55,615 nt of DNA from Deltaproteobacteria bacterium (GCA_027317185.1 DAHVFB010000010.1:1-55615), one strand, 5' to 3'; positions 1 through 8,998 are shown, numbered from the stretch's first letter. Program-made: numbers and translations. The notes: generated by a model not told the origin, from the letters alone.

Positions 1-641
1 ACTATGTTCAGTCCGAGTCTTCGCAATGGATCGCGCGTCTGCTCGCGCCGACGCCGGGTGCGGTAATCGTCGATTGCGCCGCCGCACCGGGCGGCAAGGC
101 CTCGCATCTGGCGGAATTGGCGGGCCCGAAAGGCAGAGTAATCGCGCTGGATATCAATCATGCGGGCCTGTTGCGGGCGCGCAAATCTGCACTGACGCTC
201 GGCCATCGGAATATCGATTTGGTCTGCGCCGATTTGACCGCAGCAACGCCGTTTCGAGCGGGGCAATTCGGGTTCGTGATGCTCGACGCACCCTGCACCG
301 GACTCGGGACTTTGCGGGAGCATCCGGAGATTCGATGGCGGCTTAAGCCCGACGATCCCGCGCGAATGGGCCAGGTGCAGTTAAGGATGCTGACGCAAGC
401 CGCAGGATTGACACGGCTCGGCGGCGCGATCGTTTACTCGGTCTGTAGTCTCGCGCCTGAAGAAGGATCCCACGTCATCGACGCTTTTCTCGCGCAACGT
501 CCCGAGTTTGCGATCGAACATAAGCCGGCCGTGCATCCGGCCCTCGCCGGCGCATTACAACCCGATGGCACATTGGTGACCCGGCCGGACCTCGATGGCC
601 GCGATGGCTTTTTTGCAGTACGGCTCAAGCGCGTGCGATAA
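1..641 (+). CDS. rsmB: 16S rRNA m5C methyltransferase RsmB, C-terminal part
   Basis: This is the C-terminal SAM-dependent catalytic domain of the Sun/RsmB (NOL1/NOP2) family, which methylates C967 of 16S rRNA in E. coli. The gene runs off the left edge; the reading frame begins at base 3 and 212 residues are visible. Motif I (DCAAAPGGK) starts at visible residue 24. The two hallmark cysteines lie in LDAPCTG (visible residue 98) and YSVCS (residue 148). Their 50-residue spacing equals that of Cys325 and Cys375 of E. coli RsmB. The N-terminal NusB-like domain is outside the window. A paralogue such as RsmF cannot be excluded without that part. Confidence 0.9.
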   Translation, partial: YVQSESSQWIARLLAPTPGAVIVDCAAAPGGKASHLAELAGPKGRVIALDINHAGLLRARKSALTLGHRNIDLVCADLTAATPFRAGQFGFVMLDAPCTGLGTLREHPEIRWRLKPDDPARMGQVQLRMLTQAAGLTRLGGAIVYSVCSLAPEEGSHVIDAFLAQRPEFAIEHKPAVHPALAGALQPDGTLVTRPDLDGRDGFFAVRLKRVR

Positions 642-672
642 AACCAACATTGGCGCGATCGATCGAATGCGC

Positions 673-702
673 TTGACGATTCCGTCCGGGCGTCAATAGA
701 TT
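673..702 (+). promoter_or_regulatory. Predicted sigma-70 promoter of the GST/ketone carboxylase operon
   Basis: A TTGACG -35 element (673-678) is separated by 18 bases from a TAGATT -10 element (697-702). It lies in the short gap after rsmB and 22 bases before the ATG at 724. A strong Shine-Dalgarno sequence, GGAGG (711-715), precedes that ATG. Prediction is by eye only. Confidence 0.45.
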
Positions 703-723
703 GCGATCAGGGAGGATATTCGG

Positions 724-1335
724 ATGTTAAAAATGTTCGACTACAAACCCTGACCCTATGCGCGCAAAACGCGCATAGCTCTTTTGGAAAAAGGGCTCCA
801 ATGGCAGACCACCTGGCTCGACCTGCCCAGCGGTGAGCACAAGAAACCCGAGTATCTGGCGATCAATCCAGTCGGCAAAGTGCCGGCCTTGATTGACGAG
901 GGCGTGATCGTCCACGATTCGACCATCATCAATGAGTACCTCGAAGAAAAGTTCACCGGCCGGCCGCTGCTGCCGCCTGACCCGGTGAAGCGGGCGCGCG
1001 CACGCGCATTCGAGGATTATGCCGACGCTTACCTGATGCCTTCGCTGATCAAGATTTTTTACGAGGTGCGAAAGCCGGAGGCGGAACGCGACCTCGCGAG
1101 AATCGCCGACGGCGAGCGCGAGACGCGGACGCACTTCGCTTATCTGGATCGCGAACTGAGCGGGCGCGAATACATCGCGGGCGAGTTCAGCCTGGCGGAT
1201 ATCTCATTCATACCGCCCTTGGCGAACTTGGAACGCGCGGGCGTTACGATCGTGGATGAGTTTCCTAATTTGAAAGCGTGGTGGAACCGGATGAAGCTGC
1301 GTCCGAGCTTTACCGCAAGCTGGCCCAGCGATTAG
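724..1335 (+). CDS. Glutathione S-transferase-like protein with in-frame UGA, candidate selenoprotein
   Basis: The ATG at 724 has a GGAGG ribosome site 8 bases upstream. Translation gives MLKMFDYKP, then TGA (751-753), then PYARKTRIALLEKG, and continues open to 1335 as a 203-residue protein. The thioredoxin-fold GST start is recognisable (compare the usual DxxxSPYCRKVRIALEEKG). The TGA falls exactly on the active-site Cys/Ser before the conserved Pro, so UPYA would replace CPYA or SPYA. Other GST marks follow, such as NPVGKVPAL and the C-terminal helical domain. No start codon after the TGA could restore the first beta strand and helix. Two hairpins lie just downstream (separate entry). The gene ends 36 bases before the carboxylase gamma gene and probably leads that operon. 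The alternative is a one-base nonsense mutation or a sequencing error (TGC to TGA). Confidence 0.75.
756..797 (+). promoter_or_regulatory. Candidate bacterial SECIS hairpins inside the GST gene
   Basis: Two stems follow the in-frame TGA. The first is a perfect 9-bp stem (756-764 with 770-778) closed by a CAAAA loop, starting 2 bases after the TGA. The second pairs 777-784 (AGCTCTTT) with 790-797 (AAAGGGCT), with one G-U pair, around the loop TGGAA. That loop begins 31 bases after the TGA and has G in its first two or three positions. As I recall, bacterial SECIS elements have an apical loop with an early G, about 16-37 bases past the UGA; the second stem fits. The stems share two bases at 777-778. 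Folding was done by eye. Confidence 0.45.
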
Positions 1336-1371
1336 CGCCGCCAGTACCTGAATCCAGTAGAGATTACCTGC

Positions 1372-1710
1372 GTGCGAGTGCGTATCACGGAATATCTTGA
1401 AGCCGATCTCGACACTGAGACCTGGCTCTGCAACCGCTGCCAGACCGGACTCGGAGCGCTTAACCGTTCGTACAAGGAAGGCTGCCTGCTACGCGAGCGG
1501 GATCCTCGCGAAGTACATATTCCGGTTGGGACCAATCGCGAATTCAACTTCAGTTTCGATCCCGACTGGATCCGGATTGTTGAGTTCTACTGTCCGGGCT
1601 GCGGCACGATGATCGAGAATGAATACCTCCCGCCTGGCCATCCGCTGACCTGGGACATCGAATTCGATATCGAGGACCTTCGGCGCAAGAAAGCGGGTAC
1701 GGCGAAGTGA
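1372..1710 (+). CDS. Acetophenone/acetone carboxylase gamma-like zinc subunit
   Basis: This is a small protein of 112 residues (about 13 kDa) with two cysteine pairs, CNRC at 20-23 and CPGC at 74-77. It matches the gamma-subunit type of ATP-dependent ketone carboxylases, where the cysteines bind a structural zinc. It comes directly before HyuA-like and HyuB-like genes, as expected for such a complex; acetophenone carboxylase of Aromatoleum has a 15-kDa subunit in the same role. A GTG start is used at 1372, with GTG 1378 as an alternative; neither has a clear ribosome site, so translation may depend on the upstream gene. The stop overlaps the next start (GTGA). Confidence 0.75.
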   Translation: MRVRITEYLEADLDTETWLCNRCQTGLGALNRSYKEGCLLRERDPREVHIPVGTNREFNFSFDPDWIRIVEFYCPGCGTMIENEYLPPGHPLTWDIEFDIEDLRRKKAGTAK

Positions 1711-3860
1711 TCGCGATCGGAATCGACGTCGGTGGCACTTTTACCGACGTCGTGTTGTCGCGTGACGGCGGTATCGTCACCGCCAAGGCCGAGACCACGC
1801 ACTACGACTTGAAGGCCGGCGTGTTCAACGCCATCCGGTCAGCCGCCGATCAGATCAACGCCGAATTGAACGAGGTGCTGTCCGCGGCCTCGGCCATCGT
1901 TTACTCAACCACCGTCGGGACCAATGCTCTAATAGAGCGGCGCGGAACGCGGCTGGGCGTAATCACTACGCACGGGTTCGAGGACGCCATCATGGTCGGG
2001 CGTTCTTCCAACTGGGCGGACGGATTGCCGCCGCAGGCTAAATACGATCGTGGCCGTGGCCGGCGGCCGCTGCCGATCATCCCGCGCGACAATATCGTGG
2101 GCGCACTGGAGCGAATCGACAACCTGGGTCAGGTGCTGATGCCGCTCAACGAAACCCATCTGCACACCAAAATACAGGAGCTGGTCGATCGCGGCGTGCG
2201 CGGAATAGTGGTGGTGACGCTCAATTCATTCGTAAACTCGATTCACGAACGGCGTATCGCGGAAATCATCCGTAGCGACTACCCGGAGTGCTATTTGGGT
2301 CATCTGCCGGTTTATCTGTCGAGCGACATATCGCCGCAGATGGATGAGTATCGGCGCGCGATGACCGTCATCCTCGATGCCTACCTGCGCGAGGTAAGCG
2401 AGGACCATCTGCTGCGGATGGTCGAGGATCTGCGCGAAGGCGGTTACCGCCGGCCGGTGTTCGTGGCTAAGAACACTGGCGGAATCTCCTCGCTGTCGCG
2501 CACCCAGGCGCTGCATCTTTACGGCAGCGGACCGGCCGCCGCCGTGATGGGCGCGGCCTTTCTGCGCAACCTCACCGGCTGCGACAGCGCGGTTATCGCC
2601 GACATGGGCGGCACCAGTTTCGACGTGGGACTGGTGGGAGCCGGGGCGGAGACCACCTACGAGCAGAATCCGATCATCGATCGTTTTCGCGTGCAGATTC
2701 CAATCGTGCCGCACTGGTCGATCGGCGCCGGCGGAGGTTCGATCGCGGGCCTGGAAAATGGCGTCCTCAAAGTAGGCCCGCAAAGCGCCGGATCGAATCC
2801 CGGTCCCGCCTGCTATGCGATGGGCGGCGAAAATCCGACCGTCACCGATGCCGACGTGGTGCTCGGCTTCGTGAATCCGGAATACTTTCTGGGCGGTGCG
2901 TTTCGCCTCGATCCCGAGCGCGCGCACGACGCAATCAAGCGCAAGGTTGCCGATCCGCTCGGTCTCAGCACCGCCGAAGCCGCCTGGAACATCAAGCGGA
3001 TTATCGATGGCATCATGGGTCAGGAGATCTACCGGCTCTCGGTCTACCGATTGGGTCAGGATCCTCGCACCCTTACGATGTTCGCGATGGGCGGCGCCGG
3101 ACCGGTCCACGCCACCGGGCTGGCCGATTTCGCGGATATTCGGCGGATACTGACTTTCCCATTCAGCAGCGTCTTCGGCGCTTTCAGCACGCTGACGCTC
3201 GACCTGTTCCAGAGTTATGAAAAAACTCTCGTCGCCACGCTGTATGCACGCGAGCACGGCGGCCATAAAATTGACGGGATTGAGCGGATCAACCAGGAGA
3301 TGCGCGGCCTGATCGATTTGGCGCGCCGCGACATGAGCGAGGAAGGCTTCGAGATGGAGTCGGTGCAGCTTAAGGGCGAGGCGATGCTTTGCTATCGCAA
3401 CCAACGCCAGACGTTGCAGGTGCCGATGCCGGGTTTGACGCTCGCCGGCCACGCCGACGTAAAACAATTGTGCGATGCCTTCAACACAGCCTATGCGGCT
3501 CGCTACGGCGAAGGCGCGGTGTTCAAGGAAGTCGGTATCGAACTACTGGCGTTGCGGCTGATCGCTTCGGTGCCGACCGCCAAGCCCTCGGTGGCGCACA
3601 GCACCAAACGCAGTTCCGCACCGGCTGAGCGCAAAGGCACCCGCAAAGTATTCTGGGGCCCGGCGCTCGGATTCGTGGACACTCCTGTTTACGATCGCGA
3701 AGCATTGTCCGAGGGCAGTCAGCTAGAGGGTCCCGTGCTGTGCGAGGGCAAGGACACTGTGCTGGTGGTCCCCGCCGGATGGGACCTGCGAATCGGCGTT
3801 CGGGATCTGGCCTGGATCGACAAGCGGCTCAGCCCCGCGGCCGCCGGAAGTACACAGTAA
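1707..3860 (+). CDS. HyuA-like ATPase subunit, acetophenone carboxylase alpha type
   Basis: 717-residue protein of the hydantoinase A/N-methylhydantoinase A family. These proteins have an acetate-kinase-like (ASKHA) fold that binds ATP. The phosphate-1 loop IGIDVGGTFTD is at residues 4-14, and the second nucleotide loop IADMGGTSFDVG and the SIGAGGGSIA segment lie mid-protein. In ketone carboxylases of this family the subunit uses ATP to activate bicarbonate or the ketone enol. The GTG start at 1707 overlaps the gamma stop by four bases, implying translational coupling. The beta, epsilon and alpha' genes follow. The substrate cannot be read from the sequence; acetophenone-like or other ketones, or hydantoin-like rings, are possible. 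Confidence 0.8.
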   Translation: MIAIGIDVGGTFTDVVLSRDGGIVTAKAETTHYDLKAGVFNAIRSAADQINAELNEVLSAASAIVYSTTVGTNALIERRGTRLGVITTHGFEDAIMVGRSSNWADGLPPQAKYDRGRGRRPLPIIPRDNIVGALERIDNLGQVLMPLNETHLHTKIQELVDRGVRGIVVVTLNSFVNSIHERRIAEIIRSDYPECYLGHLPVYLSSDISPQMDEYRRAMTVILDAYLREVSEDHLLRMVEDLREGGYRRPVFVAKNTGGISSLSRTQALHLYGSGPAAAVMGAAFLRNLTGCDSAVIADMGGTSFDVGLVGAGAETTYEQNPIIDRFRVQIPIVPHWSIGAGGGSIAGLENGVLKVGPQSAGSNPGPACYAMGGENPTVTDADVVLGFVNPEYFLGGAFRLDPERAHDAIKRKVADPLGLSTAEAAWNIKRIIDGIMGQEIYRLSVYRLGQDPRTLTMFAMGGAGPVHATGLADFADIRRILTFPFSSVFGAFSTLTLDLFQSYEKTLVATLYAREHGGHKIDGIERINQEMRGLIDLARRDMSEEGFEMESVQLKGEAMLCYRNQRQTLQVPMPGLTLAGHADVKQLCDAFNTAYAARYGEGAVFKEVGIELLALRLIASVPTAKPSVAHSTKRSSAPAERKGTRKVFWGPALGFVDTPVYDREALSEGSQLEGPVLCEGKDTVLVVPAGWDLRIGVRDLAWIDKRLSPAAAGSTQ

Positions 3861-3877
3861 AGGTTGGAAGTTGCGCG

Positions 3878-6025
3878 ATGGGAAAACTGTTCGATAGCCG
3901 GGCAATTCAATTCGAGGGTTTCATCTACGATCGCGACGTTTATCCGCGCGGTCCGGGATACGATCCGGCGATCATCGCGGAAGGACTCGCGCCGATTACT
4001 GAAATCGAACAGCGCGGGATGGATCAGCTTAGCGATGTGGACCTCGAAATTCTCAGTCACAAGCTGACCTGCGTGGTCGAGGAAGCCCACGACGTTTACC
4101 AGGAATTGTCAATTTCGGAAGCGATCCTGACCGGCGACATGAACACCGGAATATTGACCGCATCGGGCGATCCGGCCGTGGTGGCGACCGGTATTTATTT
4201 CCATTCGATGCTCAATTGCGCGCAGGCCAAATATATCCTGCGCTACTACAAAGACGATCCGACGCTCGGCCTCAAGGACGGCGATATCTATTTTTTCAAT
4301 GACGATTTCGCGGGCGTCACGCACGTCTATGACATGTTCACCACCATGCCGATTTTTTATCGCGGCGAACTGGTGGCCTGGGCCACCTGCGGCGGCCATC
4401 AGGGCGATACCGGCGGGATGGCGCCGGGCGGCCATGCGGCGCTCGCCACCTCGCGCTTCGAGGAGGGTCTGCGGGTACCGCAACTGAGAATCGGCGAAAA
4501 CTTTCAGATTCGCACCGACATTCTGGATTACCTGTGCCAGGCGGTGCGAAATCCGCTCGTATTCGCATCCGATCTGAAGGCGCGGGTGGCGACCTGCTTG
4601 CGCATCCGCGATCGGCTGGTCGCGGAGATGGATCGCCGTGGCCCTGAACCGGTGGTCGGCGGCATGCGAAAGCTGCTGTCGCGCGCAGGCAGATTGGCGC
4701 GTGAGCGGCTGGCCGAATTGCCGGACGGCATCTTCCGCGCAATCATTTTTACCGACAATCTCGGCCGCGAACTGGGACTTTCACGCATTCCGACCACCGT
4801 GTTCAAGGAGGGCGACGAGCTGACGGTGCTGGTCAACGGGGTCTCGCCCGAGGCGTCGTGCGGCGCGATGAACGCCACCTGGCATCTGGTGCGCGCCGCG
4901 CTCGGAGTTTACCTGTTCAGCTATTTCTTTCGTGGCCTGCCCCCCAATGCCGGCCTGCTGGAGCCAGTGCGAGTACTGGTGGAAGGTCCTTCGATTCTGA
5001 ACGCCACCGGCGAGGTGGCGCGCGGTTTCGGCACCCAGACGGCTGCCTGCGTGGTCCAGAACCTTCATATCATCGGCTCGAAGATCGCTTACGCCGGCGG
5101 CTACGAGGAGTCGGTTACCACGCCCTTTTCGCGTAATCCGCAGCTTTATCTTTACGCGGGAGAGAATCGCCGCGGCTATCAGCAGGCCAATATTTCAACG
5201 CTGGGTAATGCGGCAGGACAGGGCGCGCAATTCGACCGCGATGGGGAATCCGCGTTTGGTTTTTATTGGGGTGCGTGCGTCGATTCGGGCGAGACCGAGG
5301 CGCTGGACTCGCGCTACACCAACTTCAGACTGGCGCGCCGGGTCGAGTGCAATGCCCACGGCTTCGGAAAATATCGCGGCGGCGCGCCGCTCGCCGAGGT
5401 CTCGATGACCTACGGGCCCAAGGGCTGTCTGATGACCGGCGCCGGGGCCTGCGACAAGGTCAGCCAGAATCCGGGATTGTTCGGCGGTTATGCGGGCCCG
5501 ACCAATCCACAAGTGGTGATCCGCAATACCAATGTCCGCGAGCTGATGGCTCGATCGGACCCGCGGCTTGATTTCGACACCGCTCACGATTTGCTGGTCA
5601 ACCGCCCGATTGACGGCGATTATCAATTCAGGTCTTCATCGACCGCCACCGAACAATTCAATCACGGCGACCTCTTCATCGAAAACGTCAGTGGCGCCGG
5701 CGGCTATGGCGACGTGCTCGAGCGTGAACCGCAAGCGGTGCTGGAAGATGTGCGAAGCAGGCTGATTACGCGCGAGGTGGCGGAAAAAGTTTACGGCGTG
5801 TTCATTACCGCCGATGGTCACACAATCGACGTTGGCGCCACCGCCGAGAAGCGGCGCGCAATCCGTGCGGAGCGGCTTGCCCTGGGTAAGCCGTTTGCGG
5901 AGTTCATCAAGGAATGGAGCAGGAAAAAACCGCCGCAGGCGATACTCAAATACTACGGCCAATGGCCCGATCCGCGGGTTGAAAGCTACGATCAACCGTT
6001 TTGGGGAATTTATCCAAAAGCTTGA
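3878..6025 (+). CDS. HyuB-like subunit, acetophenone carboxylase beta type
   Basis: 715-residue hydantoinase B/oxoprolinase family protein. In acetone and acetophenone carboxylases the HyuB subunit holds the carboxylation site. Family features include DGDIYFFNDDFAGVTHVYD and the glycine-rich CGGHQGDTGGMAPGG segment, and near the C-terminus GAGGYGDVLEREP. I chose the ATG at 3878 because a GGAAG ribosome site lies 7 bases upstream and it follows the alpha stop by 17 bases. A longer in-frame start at 3740 would overlap the alpha gene by over 100 bases and is unlikely. The stop at 6023-6025 is 16 bases before the next predicted start. Confidence 0.8.
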   Translation: MGKLFDSRAIQFEGFIYDRDVYPRGPGYDPAIIAEGLAPITEIEQRGMDQLSDVDLEILSHKLTCVVEEAHDVYQELSISEAILTGDMNTGILTASGDPAVVATGIYFHSMLNCAQAKYILRYYKDDPTLGLKDGDIYFFNDDFAGVTHVYDMFTTMPIFYRGELVAWATCGGHQGDTGGMAPGGHAALATSRFEEGLRVPQLRIGENFQIRTDILDYLCQAVRNPLVFASDLKARVATCLRIRDRLVAEMDRRGPEPVVGGMRKLLSRAGRLARERLAELPDGIFRAIIFTDNLGRELGLSRIPTTVFKEGDELTVLVNGVSPEASCGAMNATWHLVRAALGVYLFSYFFRGLPPNAGLLEPVRVLVEGPSILNATGEVARGFGTQTAACVVQNLHIIGSKIAYAGGYEESVTTPFSRNPQLYLYAGENRRGYQQANISTLGNAAGQGAQFDRDGESAFGFYWGACVDSGETEALDSRYTNFRLARRVECNAHGFGKYRGGAPLAEVSMTYGPKGCLMTGAGACDKVSQNPGLFGGYAGPTNPQVVIRNTNVRELMARSDPRLDFDTAHDLLVNRPIDGDYQFRSSSTATEQFNHGDLFIENVSGAGGYGDVLEREPQAVLEDVRSRLITREVAEKVYGVFITADGHTIDVGATAEKRRAIRAERLALGKPFAEFIKEWSRKKPPQAILKYYGQWPDPRVESYDQPFWGIYPKA

Positions 6026-6041
6026 TGGCCCGGTTTGCCTG

Positions 6042-6944
6042 ATGTCCTCCCTTGATGCTGCGCGCGCCTCGGCGAACAGGCTTTATTGTCCGATCGTGTT
6101 CAAGCTCGCCGCCCGGCTCGAACAGTTGACCTGGGCCGATTTCATCCTCGACCCGATTGATATGGCCGCGGCGCTGCGCAACGCGCAGACTGCGTTAGGC
6201 GGCAATTTACTCGTCAACTGGTTCGATACCTGGTCGGAATGCGAGACGCTTGGCGCGCCGATCGTGCGCGATCCGGCCGGCAATTTGATCGCGATCGCGC
6301 CGCCGCCCAGCGGGGTTTCCGATCCGCTCACTATTCTAAAGTCCGAACTGCTTCCCAAGCTGAAGGACCTTGCGATCCGTTTGAATAGCGACCGCCGTTC
6401 CGGAACGCTGGTGGCTGGTTTCGTCACCGGCATGAGCACGCTCGCGCGTCGGATCGGCGGACCGCAAGCGGCGAACCTCGCGATCCAATGGGCAATCGAA
6501 CTGATACGCGCGTATGGCGAAATCGGCCTCGATTCGTTCATCATCGCCGAAGAGGAGCCGGGCATCGGAGCCTTTTATAGCGATTTCGCAAAAGAGTTGC
6601 AGCCGATTTTTAATCTGTCGCGCTACTATAGTCGTCCACTGATCGTATTGAATCGCCGACCGGCCGAAGATGATCAATTAAAGCTGGCGGCGGCCGGTTT
6701 CATTTGCGATAACACGCCTGCCCGGATGCTGATTATCGCCGGCGGATCGCGGCTCGGAACCATCCGGCTGATCCCTGAAGAGCTGCTTGATTCCCCGTCG
6801 CAGCAATCGAACGAAATGTTGAACTCGATGCTGGCTGGCATCGACGACGGCCGGCAAATTTTCATCACCTCATGGGAAACGCCGGTTGATATCGAACCTG
6901 AGCGGCTGGCCGAACTGGGACGGCGGTTGCGAAGCGCCGGTTAA
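6042..6944 (+). CDS. Candidate epsilon subunit of the ketone carboxylase
   Basis: 300-residue soluble protein (about 33 kDa) between the beta and alpha' genes. Acetophenone carboxylase of Aromatoleum aromaticum has a fifth subunit of about 34 kDa encoded with the others, and size and position here fit it. By eye the sequence resembles a TIM-barrel protein of the uroporphyrinogen decarboxylase type (for example IELIRAYGEIGLDSFIIAEE), but I cannot confirm the family. The ATG at 6042 gives MSSLDAARAS; the open frame extends upstream only inside the beta gene. No strong ribosome site is visible. The assignment rests mostly on context. Confidence 0.55.
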   Translation: MSSLDAARASANRLYCPIVFKLAARLEQLTWADFILDPIDMAAALRNAQTALGGNLLVNWFDTWSECETLGAPIVRDPAGNLIAIAPPPSGVSDPLTILKSELLPKLKDLAIRLNSDRRSGTLVAGFVTGMSTLARRIGGPQAANLAIQWAIELIRAYGEIGLDSFIIAEEEPGIGAFYSDFAKELQPIFNLSRYYSRPLIVLNRRPAEDDQLKLAAAGFICDNTPARMLIIAGGSRLGTIRLIPEELLDSPSQQSNEMLNSMLAGIDDGRQIFITSWETPVDIEPERLAELGRRLRSAG

Positions 6945-6973
6945 GCGGCTGGCCGAAGGCGGATCACGCGTAC

Positions 6974-8998
6974 ATGTTCACGATCGATCTTGATATCGGC
7001 AGCACCTGCACGGACGGCTTTTTCACCGATGGCCAGGGCTTTCGTTTGTCCAAGGTATTGACCACGCCACACGATCTCGCCGAATGTACGATCAATTGTA
7101 TCGCGGCCGGTGCGAGTCAGTTCGGCCTCGAACTCAAGGATTTCCTGCACGAGACGGCGGTGTGCCGGCTTTCATCCACGCTCGGAACTAATCTGGTGGT
7201 CCAGCACACGGGAACCAGGCTGGGCCTGCTGGTCACCGGCGGCCACGAACAGGACCTTTATGGGGCGATTCCGCGTGCGCCAATCCTGGATCTGTTCGTG
7301 CCGTCGGCGATGGTGCTCGGTTTGAGCGAGGAGGTAGACAACGACGGCCGCGTGCGCCAAGCGCCCGATCGCGACGAGGTGCTCAATCGGGTCCGAGCCC
7401 TGCTGGAGCTTGGCGCGCGGATGGTGGTCGTCAGTCTGCGCAACGCCTGGCGCGACCCGGCCAACGAACACCTCGTGCGATCCTTCGTTCACGAACGTTA
7501 TCCGGTGCAGTACTTGCGCTCGGTGCCGATTCAGATCGGCAGCGAAATCGTTCACGCCGCCGACGATCACGCGCGCACCAATTCGGCCGTGCTGAACGCC
7601 TATATCCATCCGCCGATGGCGCGCAGCCTCTATCGTATCGAGGACCGGCTCCGTGACCATGGCTACAACCGCCCACTGCTGGTGGTCCATGCACACGGCG
7701 GCAGCGGCAGAATCGCCAAGACTGTTGCGCTGCATACTTTGAGTTCCGGACCCGCGTCCGCCGTGCGCGGTGCGAGCGAACTATGCAAGCTGTTCGGAAT
7801 TCCCCGCGCGCTCACGATCGACATGGGCGGGACCAGTCTCGATGCGGCCGTGATTAAGGATCATAGCTATCGTCTTGAACGGCATCCCGAACTTAACGGC
7901 GTGCGGCTCGCAATTCCGATGGTCGCGGTCGATTCGATCGCGGCGGGGGGCAGCACTATCGCCCGCGTAAGCGGCGGTCGGATAACGGTCGGTCCACAGA
8001 GCGCCGGGATCGCGCCCGGACCCGCCTGTTATGGACGCGGCGGCACCGAACCGACGATCGCAGATGTCAATCTGGTTCTGGGCTATATCGATCCGGAATA
8101 TTTCCTCGGCGGTGCGCTGAAGCTTGATCGCTCCCGCGCCGAGCGTGCGCTGCAACGCCACATAGCCTCGCCGCTTAAGCTTGAAGTGGCCGCGGCGGCC
8201 TCGGCAATCCGCGACGAGGTTACCGCCATTATGAGCGAAAGCTTACGCCGATTGCTGAAGCAGAGCGGGGACCGGCCGGAAAGCTTTACGATGCTGGTGC
8301 TGGGCGGTTCCGGCGCGCTTCACGCCTGCGCGATCGCGGAGCGCATCGGAATTTACTCGATGCTGGCGTTTCCATACTCGTCGGTATTCTCGGCCTTCGG
8401 GGCCAGCACCACCGACGTTCAGCACTCTTATTCGCATACCATGATTATCTCGCCGCAATCAGGCGATCGTGTTTCGATTGCGCGCGAACTCGAGTCGCTC
8501 CTGCAACAAGCCCGGCGGGATATGGAGGGCGAAGGATTCAGCCAGGATCGCATCAGCCTGTCGCTGCATGCTTTGGTAACCGATCTTGCTGCTGAACCAA
8601 TTACTGTCGCTCACTATCCGAATGCCGAGGTCTCGGGCCTGCGGCTGTCGGATGATCTGCACACGCATTTAAAGCACCTGACGAGCAGCGCTTCAATTAC
8701 GGTCGAAATCAATATCGCCGCCAGCGCCAGCGTACCGCATTGGGTTCCCTCCGGCTCGCCGGTAGGACAAGGGCATAAGGCCATCGAACCTCGGTTGAAA
8801 AGCAAACGAATGGTCTATTGGAACGCCCGCGAATCACACCCAACCCCGATCTTTGATCATGCCAGCCTGATGCCTGGCGTCATTGTCGAGGGTCCTGCGA
8901 TTGTAGAGTCGCCGATCACTAACTACGTAATCGCGCCGAACTGGCGTTTCACGGTTGACGCGCGCAACAACTTTGTTTTCGAGCGCAAGCGCAACTGA
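6974..8998 (+). CDS. Second HyuA-like subunit, acetophenone carboxylase alpha' type
   Basis: 674-residue HyuA-family protein, the second in this operon. The first nucleotide loop is altered: IDLDIGSTCTDG (residues 4-15) instead of the IDVGGTFTD of the first copy. The second loop TIDMGGTSLDAAV is kept. Two different HyuA-type chains in one operon are the mark of the acetophenone carboxylase plan (alpha and alpha'), as opposed to simple hydantoinase (A plus B) or acetone carboxylase (three subunits). It starts 29 bases after the epsilon stop. It may be catalytically distinct or structural. Confidence 0.75.
   Translation: MFTIDLDIGSTCTDGFFTDGQGFRLSKVLTTPHDLAECTINCIAAGASQFGLELKDFLHETAVCRLSSTLGTNLVVQHTGTRLGLLVTGGHEQDLYGAIPRAPILDLFVPSAMVLGLSEEVDNDGRVRQAPDRDEVLNRVRALLELGARMVVVSLRNAWRDPANEHLVRSFVHERYPVQYLRSVPIQIGSEIVHAADDHARTNSAVLNAYIHPPMARSLYRIEDRLRDHGYNRPLLVVHAHGGSGRIAKTVALHTLSSGPASAVRGASELCKLFGIPRALTIDMGGTSLDAAVIKDHSYRLERHPELNGVRLAIPMVAVDSIAAGGSTIARVSGGRITVGPQSAGIAPGPACYGRGGTEPTIADVNLVLGYIDPEYFLGGALKLDRSRAERALQRHIASPLKLEVAAAASAIRDEVTAIMSESLRRLLKQSGDRPESFTMLVLGGSGALHACAIAERIGIYSMLAFPYSSVFSAFGASTTDVQHSYSHTMIISPQSGDRVSIARELESLLQQARRDMEGEGFSQDRISLSLHALVTDLAAEPITVAHYPNAEVSGLRLSDDLHTHLKHLTSSASITVEINIAASASVPHWVPSGSPVGQGHKAIEPRLKSKRMVYWNARESHPTPIFDHASLMPGVIVEGPAIVESPITNYVIAPNWRFTVDARNNFVFERKRN

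Noticed and set aside
724-783. GST gene as a simple pseudogene
   Set aside because: Not fully excluded, but the only defect is a TGA at the active-site codon, with an intact ribosome site and downstream frame, which favours selenocysteine.
2226-3467. 413-codon open frame on the minus strand
   Set aside because: It lies fully opposite the HyuA-like alpha gene, has no recognisable motif, and is a typical high-GC antisense shadow.
5814-6041. Longer N-terminus of the epsilon-like gene
   Set aside because: The added codons lie inside the HyuB-like gene; the ATG at 6042 gives the expected size.
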